NCBI RefSeq assembly: GCF_024746835.1
Contig: NZ_CP080531.1
Span: 2,356,001 to 2,420,000, forward strand
Length of the DNA: 64,000 nt
Origin: Mesorhizobium sp. AR02
Lineage (GTDB): Bacteria; Pseudomonadota; Alphaproteobacteria; Rhizobiales; Rhizobiaceae
Direction: 5' to 3'
Shown: positions 56,249 through 64,000 of the stretch, piece by piece
How positions within the stretch are numbered: the stretch's first letter is position 1
Layout: every line of letters starts with the position of its first letter
Notes under the pieces: model-generated
Seen by the model: only the letters and a program-made list of their open reading frames with translations
The model's database searches: none
What the model was told of the DNA's origin: nothing
Translations under genes and position numbers: made by a program

Positions 56249-57111
56249 GCCTGCACCCGCTTCCACAGCATGGTGAAGGTGATGACGGTGGCGATCATCA
56301 TCAGCACGGCCATGGCCGAGGCGTAGGAGACCTTGCCGGATTCGATGAAGCCTTGCGAGAAGGCGTACATGTCGAGCGTTTCGGTCGCCACGCCCGGTCC
56401 GCCGCGGGTCATGACATAGATCAGGTCGAAGGAGCGCAGCGATTCGATCATCTTGACGAACATCAGGCTGATCAGCGGCGCCTTCAGCATCGGCAAGGTC
56501 ACATAGGCGTGGATCTGCCAGCGTTTGGCATGATCGAGCCGCGCCGCCTCGATCGGCTGCGGCGGCAGGGTTTCGAGCAGCTTCAGCACGATGACGGCGA
56601 AGAACAGCCCCCATTGCCAGACATCGACCGACGCGACCGCGAACAAGGCCGTCGCCGGCTTCGACAGCGGGTCGAAGATCAGCCCGCCGGTCAGTAGCCG
56701 GTACGGGTAGGTGGCGATGCCGTAGAGCGGATGGTAGGCGAACTTCCAGACGAAGGCCGCCGATACGCGCGGCAACAGCACCGGGATGATGAAGAGCAGG
56801 CAGTAGACATTGCGCGGGCGTGGGCTGGCGACCTCGAACATCAGCACACCGAGCCCGATCGCCACCACCATGGTCGCCACCACGGTGACAATTTCCCATT
56901 TCACCGACACCCAGACCGCGTTGAGGAAGCGGCGGTCGAGGAACAGGTCGACGAAGTTCGAAAGCCAGACCCAGGAATAATCAGGCGTGCTCAACTCGCG
57001 ATTCTGCAAGGCGATGACAATGGCGTAGAGCGTCGGCACCATCGACAGCACCAGAAGGATGGCGATGGTTGGAACGACGAAGGTGACCGGCAAGGATGAG
57101 CGTCGAGGCAT
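56245..57111 (-). CDS. MalF-type ABC transporter permease
   Basis: A 288-residue permease with six hydrophobic segments, beginning VTFVVPTIAILLVLSMVP, and the EAA-loop region QPIEAARLDHAKRWQIHAYV. It pairs with the downstream permease. It starts 98 bases after the binding-protein stop, a gap holding a large inverted repeat (57143-57198). Confidence 0.92.
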   Translation of the reverse strand: MPRRSSLPVTFVVPTIAILLVLSMVPTLYAIVIALQNRELSTPDYSWVWLSNFVDLFLDRRFLNAVWVSVKWEIVTVVATMVVAIGLGVLMFEVASPRPRNVYCLLFIIPVLLPRVSAAFVWKFAYHPLYGIATYPYRLLTGGLIFDPLSKPATALFAVASVDVWQWGLFFAVIVLKLLETLPPQPIEAARLDHAKRWQIHAYVTLPMLKAPLISLMFVKMIESLRSFDLIYVMTRGGPGVATETLDMYAFSQGFIESGKVSYASAMAVLMMIATVITFTMLWKRVQA

Positions 57112-57142
57112 CTGTCTGATCTCGCTTGCGTCTCAGAAGAGA

Positions 57143-57198
57143 CCTGCGGCGCACAAGTCGCGACATCTCATCGAATGCCGTGGACCGCGCGCCGCAGG
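57143..57198 (-). promoter_or_regulatory. Inverted repeat after binding-protein gene
   Basis: CCTGCGGCGC (57143-57152) and GCGCCGCAGG (57189-57198) are perfect 10-bp arms around a 36-base loop, in the gap between the binding-protein stop and the first permease. Same position as the hairpins after the other three binding-protein genes of this window. Confidence 0.5.
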
Positions 57199-57209
57199 GG
57201 GAGGATGGC

Positions 57210-58481
57210 TTATTTCTTCACCAGCTGATTGGCATAGGCATCAAGCTCGTTGAGACTGCCCTTGATGTCGGTGCGTGTGCCGGCAACCAGTTCTTCAAGG
57301 ATGATGCCCCAGCGGTCGCCGAGATCGGGCCAGCGCGGATCCTGCCAGAAGTTCACTGCCGTGACCTTCCCGGTTTCGGCCAGCGCCTGGCCGAGATCGG
57401 CGCCATAGATATCGGCGAATTCCTTGCTGGACAGGATGCTGGTGCGGTTCAGCTCGCCGAACTGGTGGGCGTCGAGCCGGCGCTTTTCGTTTTCCTTCGA
57501 CGTCGCCCAGGCGATGAACAGGCCGGCGCATTTCTTCGAAGCATCGTCGGCATTGGCTTTCGCGGCAATGGCGAGGCCATGGCCGTAGCCGCCGCCGGGC
57601 AGCGGCGAGGGCGGTGGCAGGAAGCCGATCTTGCCGACCACCTGCGAGGTCTTCGGGTCGACCGCCATGCCCGACAGCGGCGTCGATTCGACGAGGATCG
57701 CGACCTGGCCCGACAGGAAGGCGCCGGTCGATTCATCCCAGCTGCCGGTCTGCGTGCCGGGAGCCGAATCCTTGAACAGCTTCAGATAGGTCTCGGTCGC
57801 CTTGACCGCGGCATCCGAATTGAAGACCGGCTTGTCGCCGTCGAACCACTGGCCGCCATAGGCCTTGAAGAAGGGCATCCAGCGCCAGACATTGGCGCCC
57901 GAACCGCGTGCGCCACGCAGTGCGATGCCATACATGCCCTTGTCGGCATTGGTCAGCTTCGGCACGTCGGCGATCAGCTCGTCAAGCGTCTTGGGAGGCT
58001 GGATGCCGGCGGCCTCGAGCACGTCCTTGCGGTAGACCATCAGGTCGCCGCCGCCGGTCAGCGGCGCGAACCAGACCTTGCCGTCATAGGTGGCGACCTT
58101 CTGGCGGCCGGGATCGAAGTCGGCATAGTCATAGTCAGCCGGATAATAATCGGTCAGCGGCACGATCCATTTCGACGACGCAAACAGAGCGACATTGGCC
58201 TCGTCGACATAATAGACGTTGTAATTGCCGACGGTGGACGCATCGGCGCGCGATTTTGCCCGGCGGTCGTTCTCGTTGAGATAGTCGATCTGGAAGCCGG
58301 CGCCGGCGAGCTTCTCGAACTCGGCCTTGGAGTCCTCCAGAAGCGTCAGGCCGTCGCGCGGCTGCGCCAGCACCTTGACCGGCGCCGAGCAGACCGGGGC
58401 CTGTGCCAAAGCGATGGTGGATACGGTAGCGGAAAGCATGAAAGCTGCGCCCAAGCCCGCAGCGAGCCGAATTGGTTTCAT
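57210..58481 (-). CDS. Extracellular solute-binding protein (family 1) of second polyol-type transporter
   Basis: A 423-residue periplasmic binding protein. The signal peptide (AAGLGAAFMLSATVSTIALA) precedes the mature part, which has VWFAPLTGGGDLMVYRKD, NVWRWMPFFKAYGGQWFDG and QVAILVESTPLSG, typical of type 1 polyol/sugar binders. It is the first gene of the operon and is preceded 240 bases upstream by the AraC regulator gene on the same strand. It is only distantly like SmoE, so the ligand may differ. Confidence 0.92.
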   Translation of the reverse strand: MKPIRLAAGLGAAFMLSATVSTIALAQAPVCSAPVKVLAQPRDGLTLLEDSKAEFEKLAGAGFQIDYLNENDRRAKSRADASTVGNYNVYYVDEANVALFASSKWIVPLTDYYPADYDYADFDPGRQKVATYDGKVWFAPLTGGGDLMVYRKDVLEAAGIQPPKTLDELIADVPKLTNADKGMYGIALRGARGSGANVWRWMPFFKAYGGQWFDGDKPVFNSDAAVKATETYLKLFKDSAPGTQTGSWDESTGAFLSGQVAILVESTPLSGMAVDPKTSQVVGKIGFLPPPSPLPGGGYGHGLAIAAKANADDASKKCAGLFIAWATSKENEKRRLDAHQFGELNRTSILSSKEFADIYGADLGQALAETGKVTAVNFWQDPRWPDLGDRWGIILEELVAGTRTDIKGSLNELDAYANQLVKK

Positions 58482-58721
58482 TGATTTTCTCCTCCAGGAA
58501 CACTCGCAGGAAGCGGAAGCCCTCGGGGTCTGCGATCCTCACCATCGCCCCAACGACTTGCCACCCATCGCCAAAATGCGGAGTTCAATCAGGGCAAGCT
58601 AGAAGCCTCGTTGCAGCAAACCTGTACTTTTATGCATTGTGCAGCGCAAAATACGGCACCTCGTGGCAAAGTCTTTCACACGAGTATCGATCTTGCCTAA
58701 GCCGTTGATTTTAGGGCGCGC

Positions 58722-59639
58722 TTAAGCGCGCATCGTCAGTCGCTGCCGCGACAGTTTGCGATAGGAGGACGGCGTCATCTTGTGCTTGCGCAGGAAGGCG
58801 CGGTTGAAGTTGGAGATGTTCATGTAGCCGACCTGGAAACAGATGTCGGTGATCGCAACATCGGTGTCGGCCAGCAACTTGCAGGCCTGCCAGAGCCTGA
58901 GCTTGGCGAGGTGGTCGCTGAAGGCGTTGCCGGTGTTCTTCTGGAAGAAGCGCGAGAATGTGCTCTCGGTCATTCCGGCGCGTTCGGCCACATCGGGCAG
59001 TTTCAGATCTTCGGCGAAATGCTGGAACAGATAGGTCAGCGTGCGCTGGATGATGTCGAGCGAAGCGGCGTCGAGGACCGGTGAGAAATCCGGCGACGAC
59101 AAGAGCTCGTATTCGTCGGTTCTGGCCAGGAGGTCGACCAGTTCGAGGAACAGACAGAGGCGGGCGAGGCCATGCACCGTTCCCATCCGCTCCATCAGTT
59201 CGGCGCCTTCCAGCGCCGTGCGGCCGTGAAAAACCATGCCGCGCAGCGACCGCTCGAGGAACGGCTCCAGTTCGCGCAGTTCCGGCAACAGGCCCGCCGA
59301 GCCGCGCAGCCTCTGCGCATCGAATTGCAGGACGATGTCGCGGCCTTCGATCAGTTCGCCCGGCTGCACCGCCGTTACCCAATCATGCGGCAGCCCGCCG
59401 CCGACGATGGTCAGGTAGCCCGGCCCGAACTCGCCGATGTGGTCGCCGACCAGCACCACGCCGGAGGATTTTCGCAGCAAATGGATTTCGTATTCCGGAT
59501 GGAAGTTCCAGACATTGCGTTCCCAGGGATAGTCGTCGAGCCGCCACAGAAAACTGTCGCTGGCCTCGGTGACGATATGCTCGAAAGCCGGCGCCGTGCG
59601 TGGGATCGCGGCCGGGTTTTTTCGCTGTCTGAACGCCAT
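58722..59639 (-). CDS. AraC-family transcriptional regulator
   Basis: A 305-residue AraC regulator. The N-terminal cupin-type domain has WNFHPEYEIHLL and GYLTIVGGGLPHDW; the C-terminal pair of helix-turn-helix motifs includes LPDVAERAGMTESTFSRFFQ and ITDICFQVGYMNISNFNRAF. The ATG at 59639 has GGAGGAG upstream; 29 codons further upstream are not used. It lies just upstream of the second polyol-type operon on the same strand and is its likely regulator. The 58482-58721 gap should hold the operon promoter; none is clear. Confidence 0.92.
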   Translation of the reverse strand: MAFRQRKNPAAIPRTAPAFEHIVTEASDSFLWRLDDYPWERNVWNFHPEYEIHLLRKSSGVVLVGDHIGEFGPGYLTIVGGGLPHDWVTAVQPGELIEGRDIVLQFDAQRLRGSAGLLPELRELEPFLERSLRGMVFHGRTALEGAELMERMGTVHGLARLCLFLELVDLLARTDEYELLSSPDFSPVLDAASLDIIQRTLTYLFQHFAEDLKLPDVAERAGMTESTFSRFFQKNTGNAFSDHLAKLRLWQACKLLADTDVAITDICFQVGYMNISNFNRAFLRKHKMTPSSYRKLSRQRLTMRA

Positions 59640-59890
59640 CCACTCCTCCCGGCGGGTTCGCTGGCTGCCGATCTCCAAGGCAATCCGTAACAGCCCACGG
59701 CCGGCAAGGGAACGAGGCAACGGCATCCCTGGAAGGGCGCTGGCTCAATCGGTGCCCGCTCCTCCTCCCTTGCCTTCATGTCGCATTTCGTCCAAAAGCT
59801 GACGCAAACGCAGCGAAACCGAAGGTTTTGCCGTTTGACATGCGGCTTCCGGCGCTTTGCCGACGTGCCGTATCTGGAAAGAGCGGAACA

Positions 59891-61294
59891 ATGTCTGCGA
59901 TCGAAGCCGGCGCTCGCGCGCCGGAAAATCTTTGGCGTCAGGAAATCAGGGCGACGCTGGCGCTCGCCTGGCCGATGGTGCTGACCAATCTCGGCCAGAC
60001 CGCGATGACGGCCACCGACGTCATGATGATGGGACGTCTCGGAGCGGATACGCTGGCCAGCGGCGCGCTGGGCGCCAACCTCTATTTCATGCCGCTGATC
60101 TTCGGCCTTGGGTTGATGCTGGCGACCTCGCCGATGATCGCCACAGAGCTTGGCCGTCGCCGCTATTCCGTGCGCGACCTGCGCCGCACCGTGCGCCAGG
60201 GTCTGTGGCTGGCGATCCTGATCTCAATCCCGATCTGGATCGTGCTTTGGCACGGTGAGGCTATTCTGCTGGCGATGGGCCAGGAGCCGGCACTGGCGCG
60301 TCAGGCCGGCATCTATCTGCGCTGGCTCGAGTGGGCGGTGCTGCCGTTCTACGGCTACATCGTGCTGCGCTCGTTCATCTCGGCGCTGGAGCGCCCGGGC
60401 TGGGCGCTGATCATCGTCTTCGTCGCCGTCGCCTGCAACGCGCTGTTCAACTGGGTGTTCATGTTCGGCAATCTCGGTGTGCCGGCAATGGGCATCGCAG
60501 GCTCCGGTCTGGCGACCTCGCTGTCCAGCACGCTGATGTTCGTCGGCATGGCCGTCGTGGTGATGCTGGAGAAGAAGTTCCGGCGCTACCGCCTGTTCGG
60601 CCGCTTCTGGCGGTCCGACTGGCCACGCTTCAAGGGGTTGCTGCGACTTGGCCTGCCGATTGCCGGCATCCTCGCTTTCGAGGTGACGATCTTCAACGCG
60701 GCCGCACTGCTGATGGGCCTGATCGACGCGGATTCGCTGGCCGCGCATGCGATCGCCATCCAGATCGCCTCGATCTCCTTCATGGTGCCACTCGGCCTCA
60801 ACCAGGCGGTGACGGTGCGCGTCGGTCTTGCACATGGCGCCGGCAATCCGGAAGGCGTGTCGCGCGCCGGCTGGACCGCCTTTGTTATCGGCGTCTCGTT
60901 CATGGCGCTGATGGGACTGGTGATGGTCCTGTGGCCGCATCTCCTGATCAGCGCCTTCATCGATCTCGCCAACCCGGCCAATGCGCGGGTGATCGCGCTT
61001 GCCGTGTCGTTCCTGGTGTTTGCAGCCCTTTTCCAGGTCTTCGACGGCGCGCAAGCGGTTGCCGCCGGCATGCTGCGCGGCCTGCACGACACCAAGGTGC
61101 CGATGATCTACGCAGCGATCGGTTATTGGGGCGTCGGCCTGCCGCTCGGCGTGCTGCTCGCCTTCCATTTCGGCTTCCACGGCGTCGGCATCTGGATGGG
61201 CCTGTCGACAGGGTTGGCCGTGGTGGCGGCGCTGCTGCTGGCGCGCTGGCTGCGACGCGACCGGATCGCGCCGCCGCTGGCATTTGGGCATTGA
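59891..61294 (+). CDS. MATE-family multidrug efflux transporter (NorM-like)
   Basis: A 467-residue membrane protein with about twelve hydrophobic segments in two homologous halves. Family features are ALAWPMVLTNLGQTAMTATDV and MGRLGADTLASGALGANLYF in the first half and QIASISFMVPLGLNQAVTVRVG in the second. MATE proteins export cationic drugs or metabolites with H+ or Na+. The ATG at 59891 is chosen over a codon 21 residues upstream on N-terminal length. It is divergent from the AraC gene across 250 bases. A strong hairpin follows. Confidence 0.93.
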   Translation: MSAIEAGARAPENLWRQEIRATLALAWPMVLTNLGQTAMTATDVMMMGRLGADTLASGALGANLYFMPLIFGLGLMLATSPMIATELGRRRYSVRDLRRTVRQGLWLAILISIPIWIVLWHGEAILLAMGQEPALARQAGIYLRWLEWAVLPFYGYIVLRSFISALERPGWALIIVFVAVACNALFNWVFMFGNLGVPAMGIAGSGLATSLSSTLMFVGMAVVVMLEKKFRRYRLFGRFWRSDWPRFKGLLRLGLPIAGILAFEVTIFNAAALLMGLIDADSLAAHAIAIQIASISFMVPLGLNQAVTVRVGLAHGAGNPEGVSRAGWTAFVIGVSFMALMGLVMVLWPHLLISAFIDLANPANARVIALAVSFLVFAALFQVFDGAQAVAAGMLRGLHDTKVPMIYAAIGYWGVGLPLGVLLAFHFGFHGVGIWMGLSTGLAVVAALLLARWLRRDRIAPPLAFGH

Positions 61295-61298
61295 ACCA

Positions 61299-61323
61299 GA
61301 CGGCCGCCGGTTCGGCGGCCGTC
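61299..61323 (+). terminator. Hairpin terminator after the MATE gene
   Basis: GACGGCCGCC (61299-61308), loop GGTTC, GGCGGCCGTC (61314-61323): a perfect 10-bp stem four bases after the stop. A likely transcription end, without a strong T-run. The next 197 bases to the phosphatase gene hold nothing recognised. Confidence 0.6.
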
Positions 61324-61520
61324 ATGTCCCAACATTGTGGCTCATTAAACGGAGCCTTTTCGGAGACTGATCAATAGCTAGCCGGGTGCGCCCGGAGCCG
61401 CAATCTTGACGTCAGGTCCATGCAGCCGGTCGGCCATACCGCATGGACCGGGGCGTGGACCGCATTGATGATTGGGGAACCCGGTTCATGCGAAGCCGTT
61501 GTGGGCTATAGATTGAGGTC

Positions 61521-62270
61521 TTGCGCTTGAACGAGCCAGTCCCAGATACCGGGCGCCTAGGGAGTTACCGGCCTCGCCCGCCGTGTCGAATTAGCGGTGC
61601 GTCCGCGCAAGGCAAAAACAGGCTTGTTGCAGGGATGCTCGTAGCATGCCTCGTTGTCGGCTTCGGGGTGCTCGCCGAAGAAGTCCTGGAGGGCGACACG
61701 ACCAAATTTGACCTTGCCATTATGTCGGCTCTTCGCGCAGCCGATCCGGCCTATCCGATCGGTCCGCCATGGCTTCAGGAAGCGGCCAGGGATGTGACTT
61801 CAGTCGGCAGCGTGGTGTTTCTTGGCTTCGTGTTGCTGGCAGGAGCTGTCTATCTTCTTCTGATCCACAAGCGGGCTCTCGCCATCTGGATGGCGGTGGC
61901 GGTGATTGGCGGCGAACTGCTCGGCACAATCCTCAAGCTGAGCTTCAACCGGCCCAGGCCGGAGATCCCTCATGTCACGCGAGTATTCACGGCAAGCTTC
62001 CCGAGTGGACATGCAATGCTTTCAGCGATCGCGTTCCTGACCGTGGGCGCACTCCTTTCACACGCAAATCAGGAGTTGCGTCTCAAAGCGTATTTCATGT
62101 CGATCGCCGTGTTTCTGACGGTGGCCGTTGGCATAAGCCGGGTCTATCTCGCGGTCCACTATCCAACGGATGTCTTGGCCGGATGGTGCATTGGTTCTGG
62201 CTGGGCGATCCTGTGTTGGACAGTCGCGTTATGGTTCCAGGAAAGGCCGAAACGGGGGCTGGAAACTTGA
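61521..62270 (+). CDS. PAP2-family membrane phosphatase
   Basis: A 249-residue membrane phosphatase. The PAP2 active-site set is complete: KLSFNRPRP, FPSGHAM (catalytic His) and SRVYLAVHYPTDVLAG, with membrane segments before and between. Such enzymes remove phosphate from phosphatidic acid, undecaprenyl diphosphate or lipid A. Only TTG starts (61521 or 61527) give the full frame, so the N-terminus is uncertain. The stop overlaps the following kinase-like gene (TTGA), tying it to lipid phosphorylation/dephosphorylation. Confidence 0.88.
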   Translation: MRLNEPVPDTGRLGSYRPRPPCRISGASAQGKNRLVAGMLVACLVVGFGVLAEEVLEGDTTKFDLAIMSALRAADPAYPIGPPWLQEAARDVTSVGSVVFLGFVLLAGAVYLLLIHKRALAIWMAVAVIGGELLGTILKLSFNRPRPEIPHVTRVFTASFPSGHAMLSAIAFLTVGALLSHANQELRLKAYFMSIAVFLTVAVGISRVYLAVHYPTDVLAGWCIGSGWAILCWTVALWFQERPKRGLET

Positions 62271-63193
62271 AGGTTCTGGCTCTCATCAACAAAAATGCCG
62301 GCGCTGCGGCGCGCAAGGGCGACATAGAGAGAGCCGTACGGGATGGGTTCGCCGAACGTGGCATTGAGGCGGATGTGCGATTGGTGGACGGACGAGAGGT
62401 TGGAGAGCTCGCTCGGCGCTTCGTTGGCGAAAACAAGTCTAGGTCCGGCCGTGGATCAATATTGGTCGTGGGCGGTGGCGACGGCACGCTCGGCAGCGCG
62501 GCCTCGGCGCTGGTGGGGACTGATCTGTTGCTCGGTGTCCTTCCGCTCGGCACATTAAACCACTTTGCCAAGGATTTGGCTGTGCCGCTCGACCTCACAG
62601 CGGCGATCGATACAATCGCGACAGGTAAGCCTCTGGCAGTCGATGTCGCCGAGGTCAACGGCCGCGTCTTTCTTAACAACTCATCGATTGGGATCTATCC
62701 CTTCTTTGTTGCAAAGCGTTCAGCCGAGCAGCGGCGCCGCGGGTTCGGCAAGCTTGCCGCCATCGGACCCGCTCTCATGAGAACGTTGAGATCCGCCTCG
62801 TGGCAGGCTGTCCACGTCGCTGCTCAGGGCACCCGCGAAAGACTGCGGACGCCCTGTGTGTTTGTTGGCAACAATTTCTATGACATCGCCGATCTTGGCC
62901 ACCGCCGCAGCCTCTCGTCAAAAGAACTGTGCGTTTATGTCGTCAAACAGCAATCCTGGTTTGGACTGGCATTGCTTCCGTTCAAAATCGCGTTCGGCAT
63001 GATCGACGCCACCCGAGATCTGGAAATCTATCGCGCTAAGTCGCTGCAAATCACATCGCATCGACGCGCCATGCTGGTTTCTCTGGACGGCGAAGCCGTC
63101 AGCATGGAAACGCCCCTGAATTTTCAGATTCGGCCAGCGGCCCTGAAGGTCCTCGCACCTGCCAAAAAGAGCAAGACCGGTGGCCGTGGCTGA
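62267..63193 (+). CDS. Diacylglycerol/lipid kinase family protein
   Basis: A 308-residue DAGK-type protein: the N-terminal KVLALINKNAGA, the ATP-binding VVGGGDGTLGSAAS (about residues 65-78), LGVLPLGTLNHFAKDL and a C-terminal domain with VSLDGEAV. It should phosphorylate a lipid such as diacylglycerol or ceramide-like molecules. The start is taken as the TTG overlapping the PAP2 stop; an ATG at 62231, inside the PAP2 gene, is the alternative. It forms a lipid-phosphate group with PAP2 and the phosphoesterase downstream. Confidence 0.88.
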   Translation: MKVLALINKNAGAAARKGDIERAVRDGFAERGIEADVRLVDGREVGELARRFVGENKSRSGRGSILVVGGGDGTLGSAASALVGTDLLLGVLPLGTLNHFAKDLAVPLDLTAAIDTIATGKPLAVDVAEVNGRVFLNNSSIGIYPFFVAKRSAEQRRRGFGKLAAIGPALMRTLRSASWQAVHVAAQGTRERLRTPCVFVGNNFYDIADLGHRRSLSSKELCVYVVKQQSWFGLALLPFKIAFGMIDATRDLEIYRAKSLQITSHRRAMLVSLDGEAVSMETPLNFQIRPAALKVLAPAKKSKTGGRG

Positions 63194-63208
63194 AAGCGGA
63201 GAAATTCA

Positions 63209-64000
63209 GTGAAGACCCTAGTCCACCTGTCGGATTTGCACTTCGGAAGAACAGAGAGCAAGCTTGTGGAAGCGATCGCGAGCGAGGTTCGTGCCGTCGA
63301 CTCTGATTTGCTCGTCGTGTCGGGGGATCTGACGCAGCGCGCCCGGAAAGACGAATTCATGCAGGCGCGGGCCTTCCTTGATTCCCTTCCCGGCCCCCGC
63401 ATCGTAGTTCCCGGCAATCACGACGTGCCGCTCTGGAATGTCTTCGCGCGTGCCATGACGCCTCTGTCGCGTTACAGGCGCTACATTGAGGCGGACACGG
63501 ACCCGTTCTACGCCGATAGCGAAATAGCTGTGGTCGGGATCAACACGGCACGATCCCTGACAATCAAGGACGGCCGGATCAACGTCCGCCAGCTCGAGTC
63601 GGCGACGGAAAAATTCGCGCATATGTCCGATGACATTACCCGGATAGTGGTCACGCATCATCCTTTCGAAGGGCTGAATCTGGAAAGCGATGACGGCGTC
63701 GTGGGCCGCGCGGATCTGGCAATGGATGCCTTCTCGCGCAGCGGCGTAGACATCATATTGTCTGGCCACCAGCATCTTCACCGCACCGGCTCGAGCGCAA
63801 GGCGTTACCTTATCGACGGCTATGCGGCGCTGCTCATTCAAGCGGGAACGGCGGTTTCATCGCGGCTTCGCCACGCTGCAAATTCGTTTAACATCATTCG
63901 CATCGAGCACCCAAGGATCTCCGTCGAATGTCGAGCCTGGCAGCCTTCGCGGGCCGGGTTCGAAATCTCAGCCAGTTATTCCTTTCGGCACGGTCCAGGC
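63209..64000 (+). CDS. Metallophosphoesterase (3' end outside the window)
   Basis: An incomplete gene, 264 codons open to the window end. It has the full calcineurin-like metal set: LSDLHFG (near residue 7), SGDLTQR, GNHDVP, THHPF and SGHQHLHR, so two metal ions would be bound. Members hydrolyse phosphodiesters or pyrophosphates, for example cyclic AMP or UDP-diacylglucosamine. The GTG start has GGAG nine bases before it and lies 15 bases after the lipid kinase gene, so they are one operon. Substrate unknown. Confidence 0.88.
   Translation, partial: MKTLVHLSDLHFGRTESKLVEAIASEVRAVDSDLLVVSGDLTQRARKDEFMQARAFLDSLPGPRIVVPGNHDVPLWNVFARAMTPLSRYRRYIEADTDPFYADSEIAVVGINTARSLTIKDGRINVRQLESATEKFAHMSDDITRIVVTHHPFEGLNLESDDGVVGRADLAMDAFSRSGVDIILSGHQHLHRTGSSARRYLIDGYAALLIQAGTAVSSRLRHAANSFNIIRIEHPRISVECRAWQPSRAGFEISASYSFRHGPG

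Noticed and set aside
54797..56326. A 509-codon plus-strand open frame
   Set aside because: Antisense to a dehydrogenase and a permease with intact motifs; His/Asp/Arg-rich shadow composition.

Overview
The window looks like chromosomal DNA of a GC-rich alphaproteobacterium of the Rhizobiales, most likely Mesorhizobium or a close relative. The evidence is the rhizobial urease layout with many unrelated small genes between the ure genes, a smo/mtlK polyol operon, a NodF/NodE-like gene pair, several sugar ABC transporters, and GC-rich intergenic hairpin repeats. Genus is inferred from gene content, not from a marker gene.

Layout. 1-12.9 kb: a sugar-catabolism region. It has the end of an enolase-superfamily gene, a LacI regulator (593-1624), a ribose-type ABC transporter with an SDR dehydrogenase on the plus strand (1866-6288), then on the minus strand a second ribose-type ABC transporter (12297-8625) and a small operon of two SDR-fold proteins and a mutarotase (8540-6285). 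Two AT-rich operator-like sites sharing an 11-mer (near 1765 and 8576) suggest that one LacI protein controls both halves. A second LacI gene (12904) faces the second transporter. 14.1-22.8 kb: a secreted protein gene, a decayed LacI tail, and a restriction/defence-type island: Vsr endonuclease and cytosine methyltransferase on the minus strand, divergent from an overlapping three-gene operon (GHKL/MORC-like ATPase, Z1-domain protein, PD-(D/E)XK protein). The island ends beside the 3' end of tRNA-Arg(CCG).

23-30 kb: housekeeping and miscellaneous genes (DUF1003 membrane protein, D,D-carboxypeptidase, mutarotase-like protein, FrcK-like kinase, Lys/Ala-rich protein, glutathione transferase) with intergenic palindromic repeats, then a NodF-like acyl carrier protein and NodE-like ketosynthase. 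30.2-39.3 kb: urease cluster in the order ureD, ureA, DUF1272, ureJ, ureB, (opposite-strand secreted protein), ureC, DUF29, membrane protein, GST, ureE, ureF, DUF3995, ureG.

39.6-41.7 kb: a membrane protein, a class II aldolase and a HAD phosphatase. 41.9-53.3 kb: sorbitol/mannitol operon with a SorC regulator, a DUF1127/LysR divergent pair, smoEFGKS, mtlK, a HAD phosphatase and an FGGY pentulose kinase; together these import polyols, oxidise them to ketoses and phosphorylate the ketose. 53.3-59.6 kb: a second, convergent polyol-type operon (binding protein, two permeases, Zn alcohol dehydrogenase, ATPase) with an AraC regulator. 59.9-64 kb: a MATE exporter, then a tight PAP2 phosphatase / diacylglycerol-kinase-like / metallophosphoesterase group that runs off the window end.

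Start codons were chosen from ribosome binding sites, overlaps and family N-termini; in several genes they differ from the longest open frame. Stretches over 300 bases without a large gene are described in their own entries; no rRNA gene, CRISPR array, transposase or integrase was seen.
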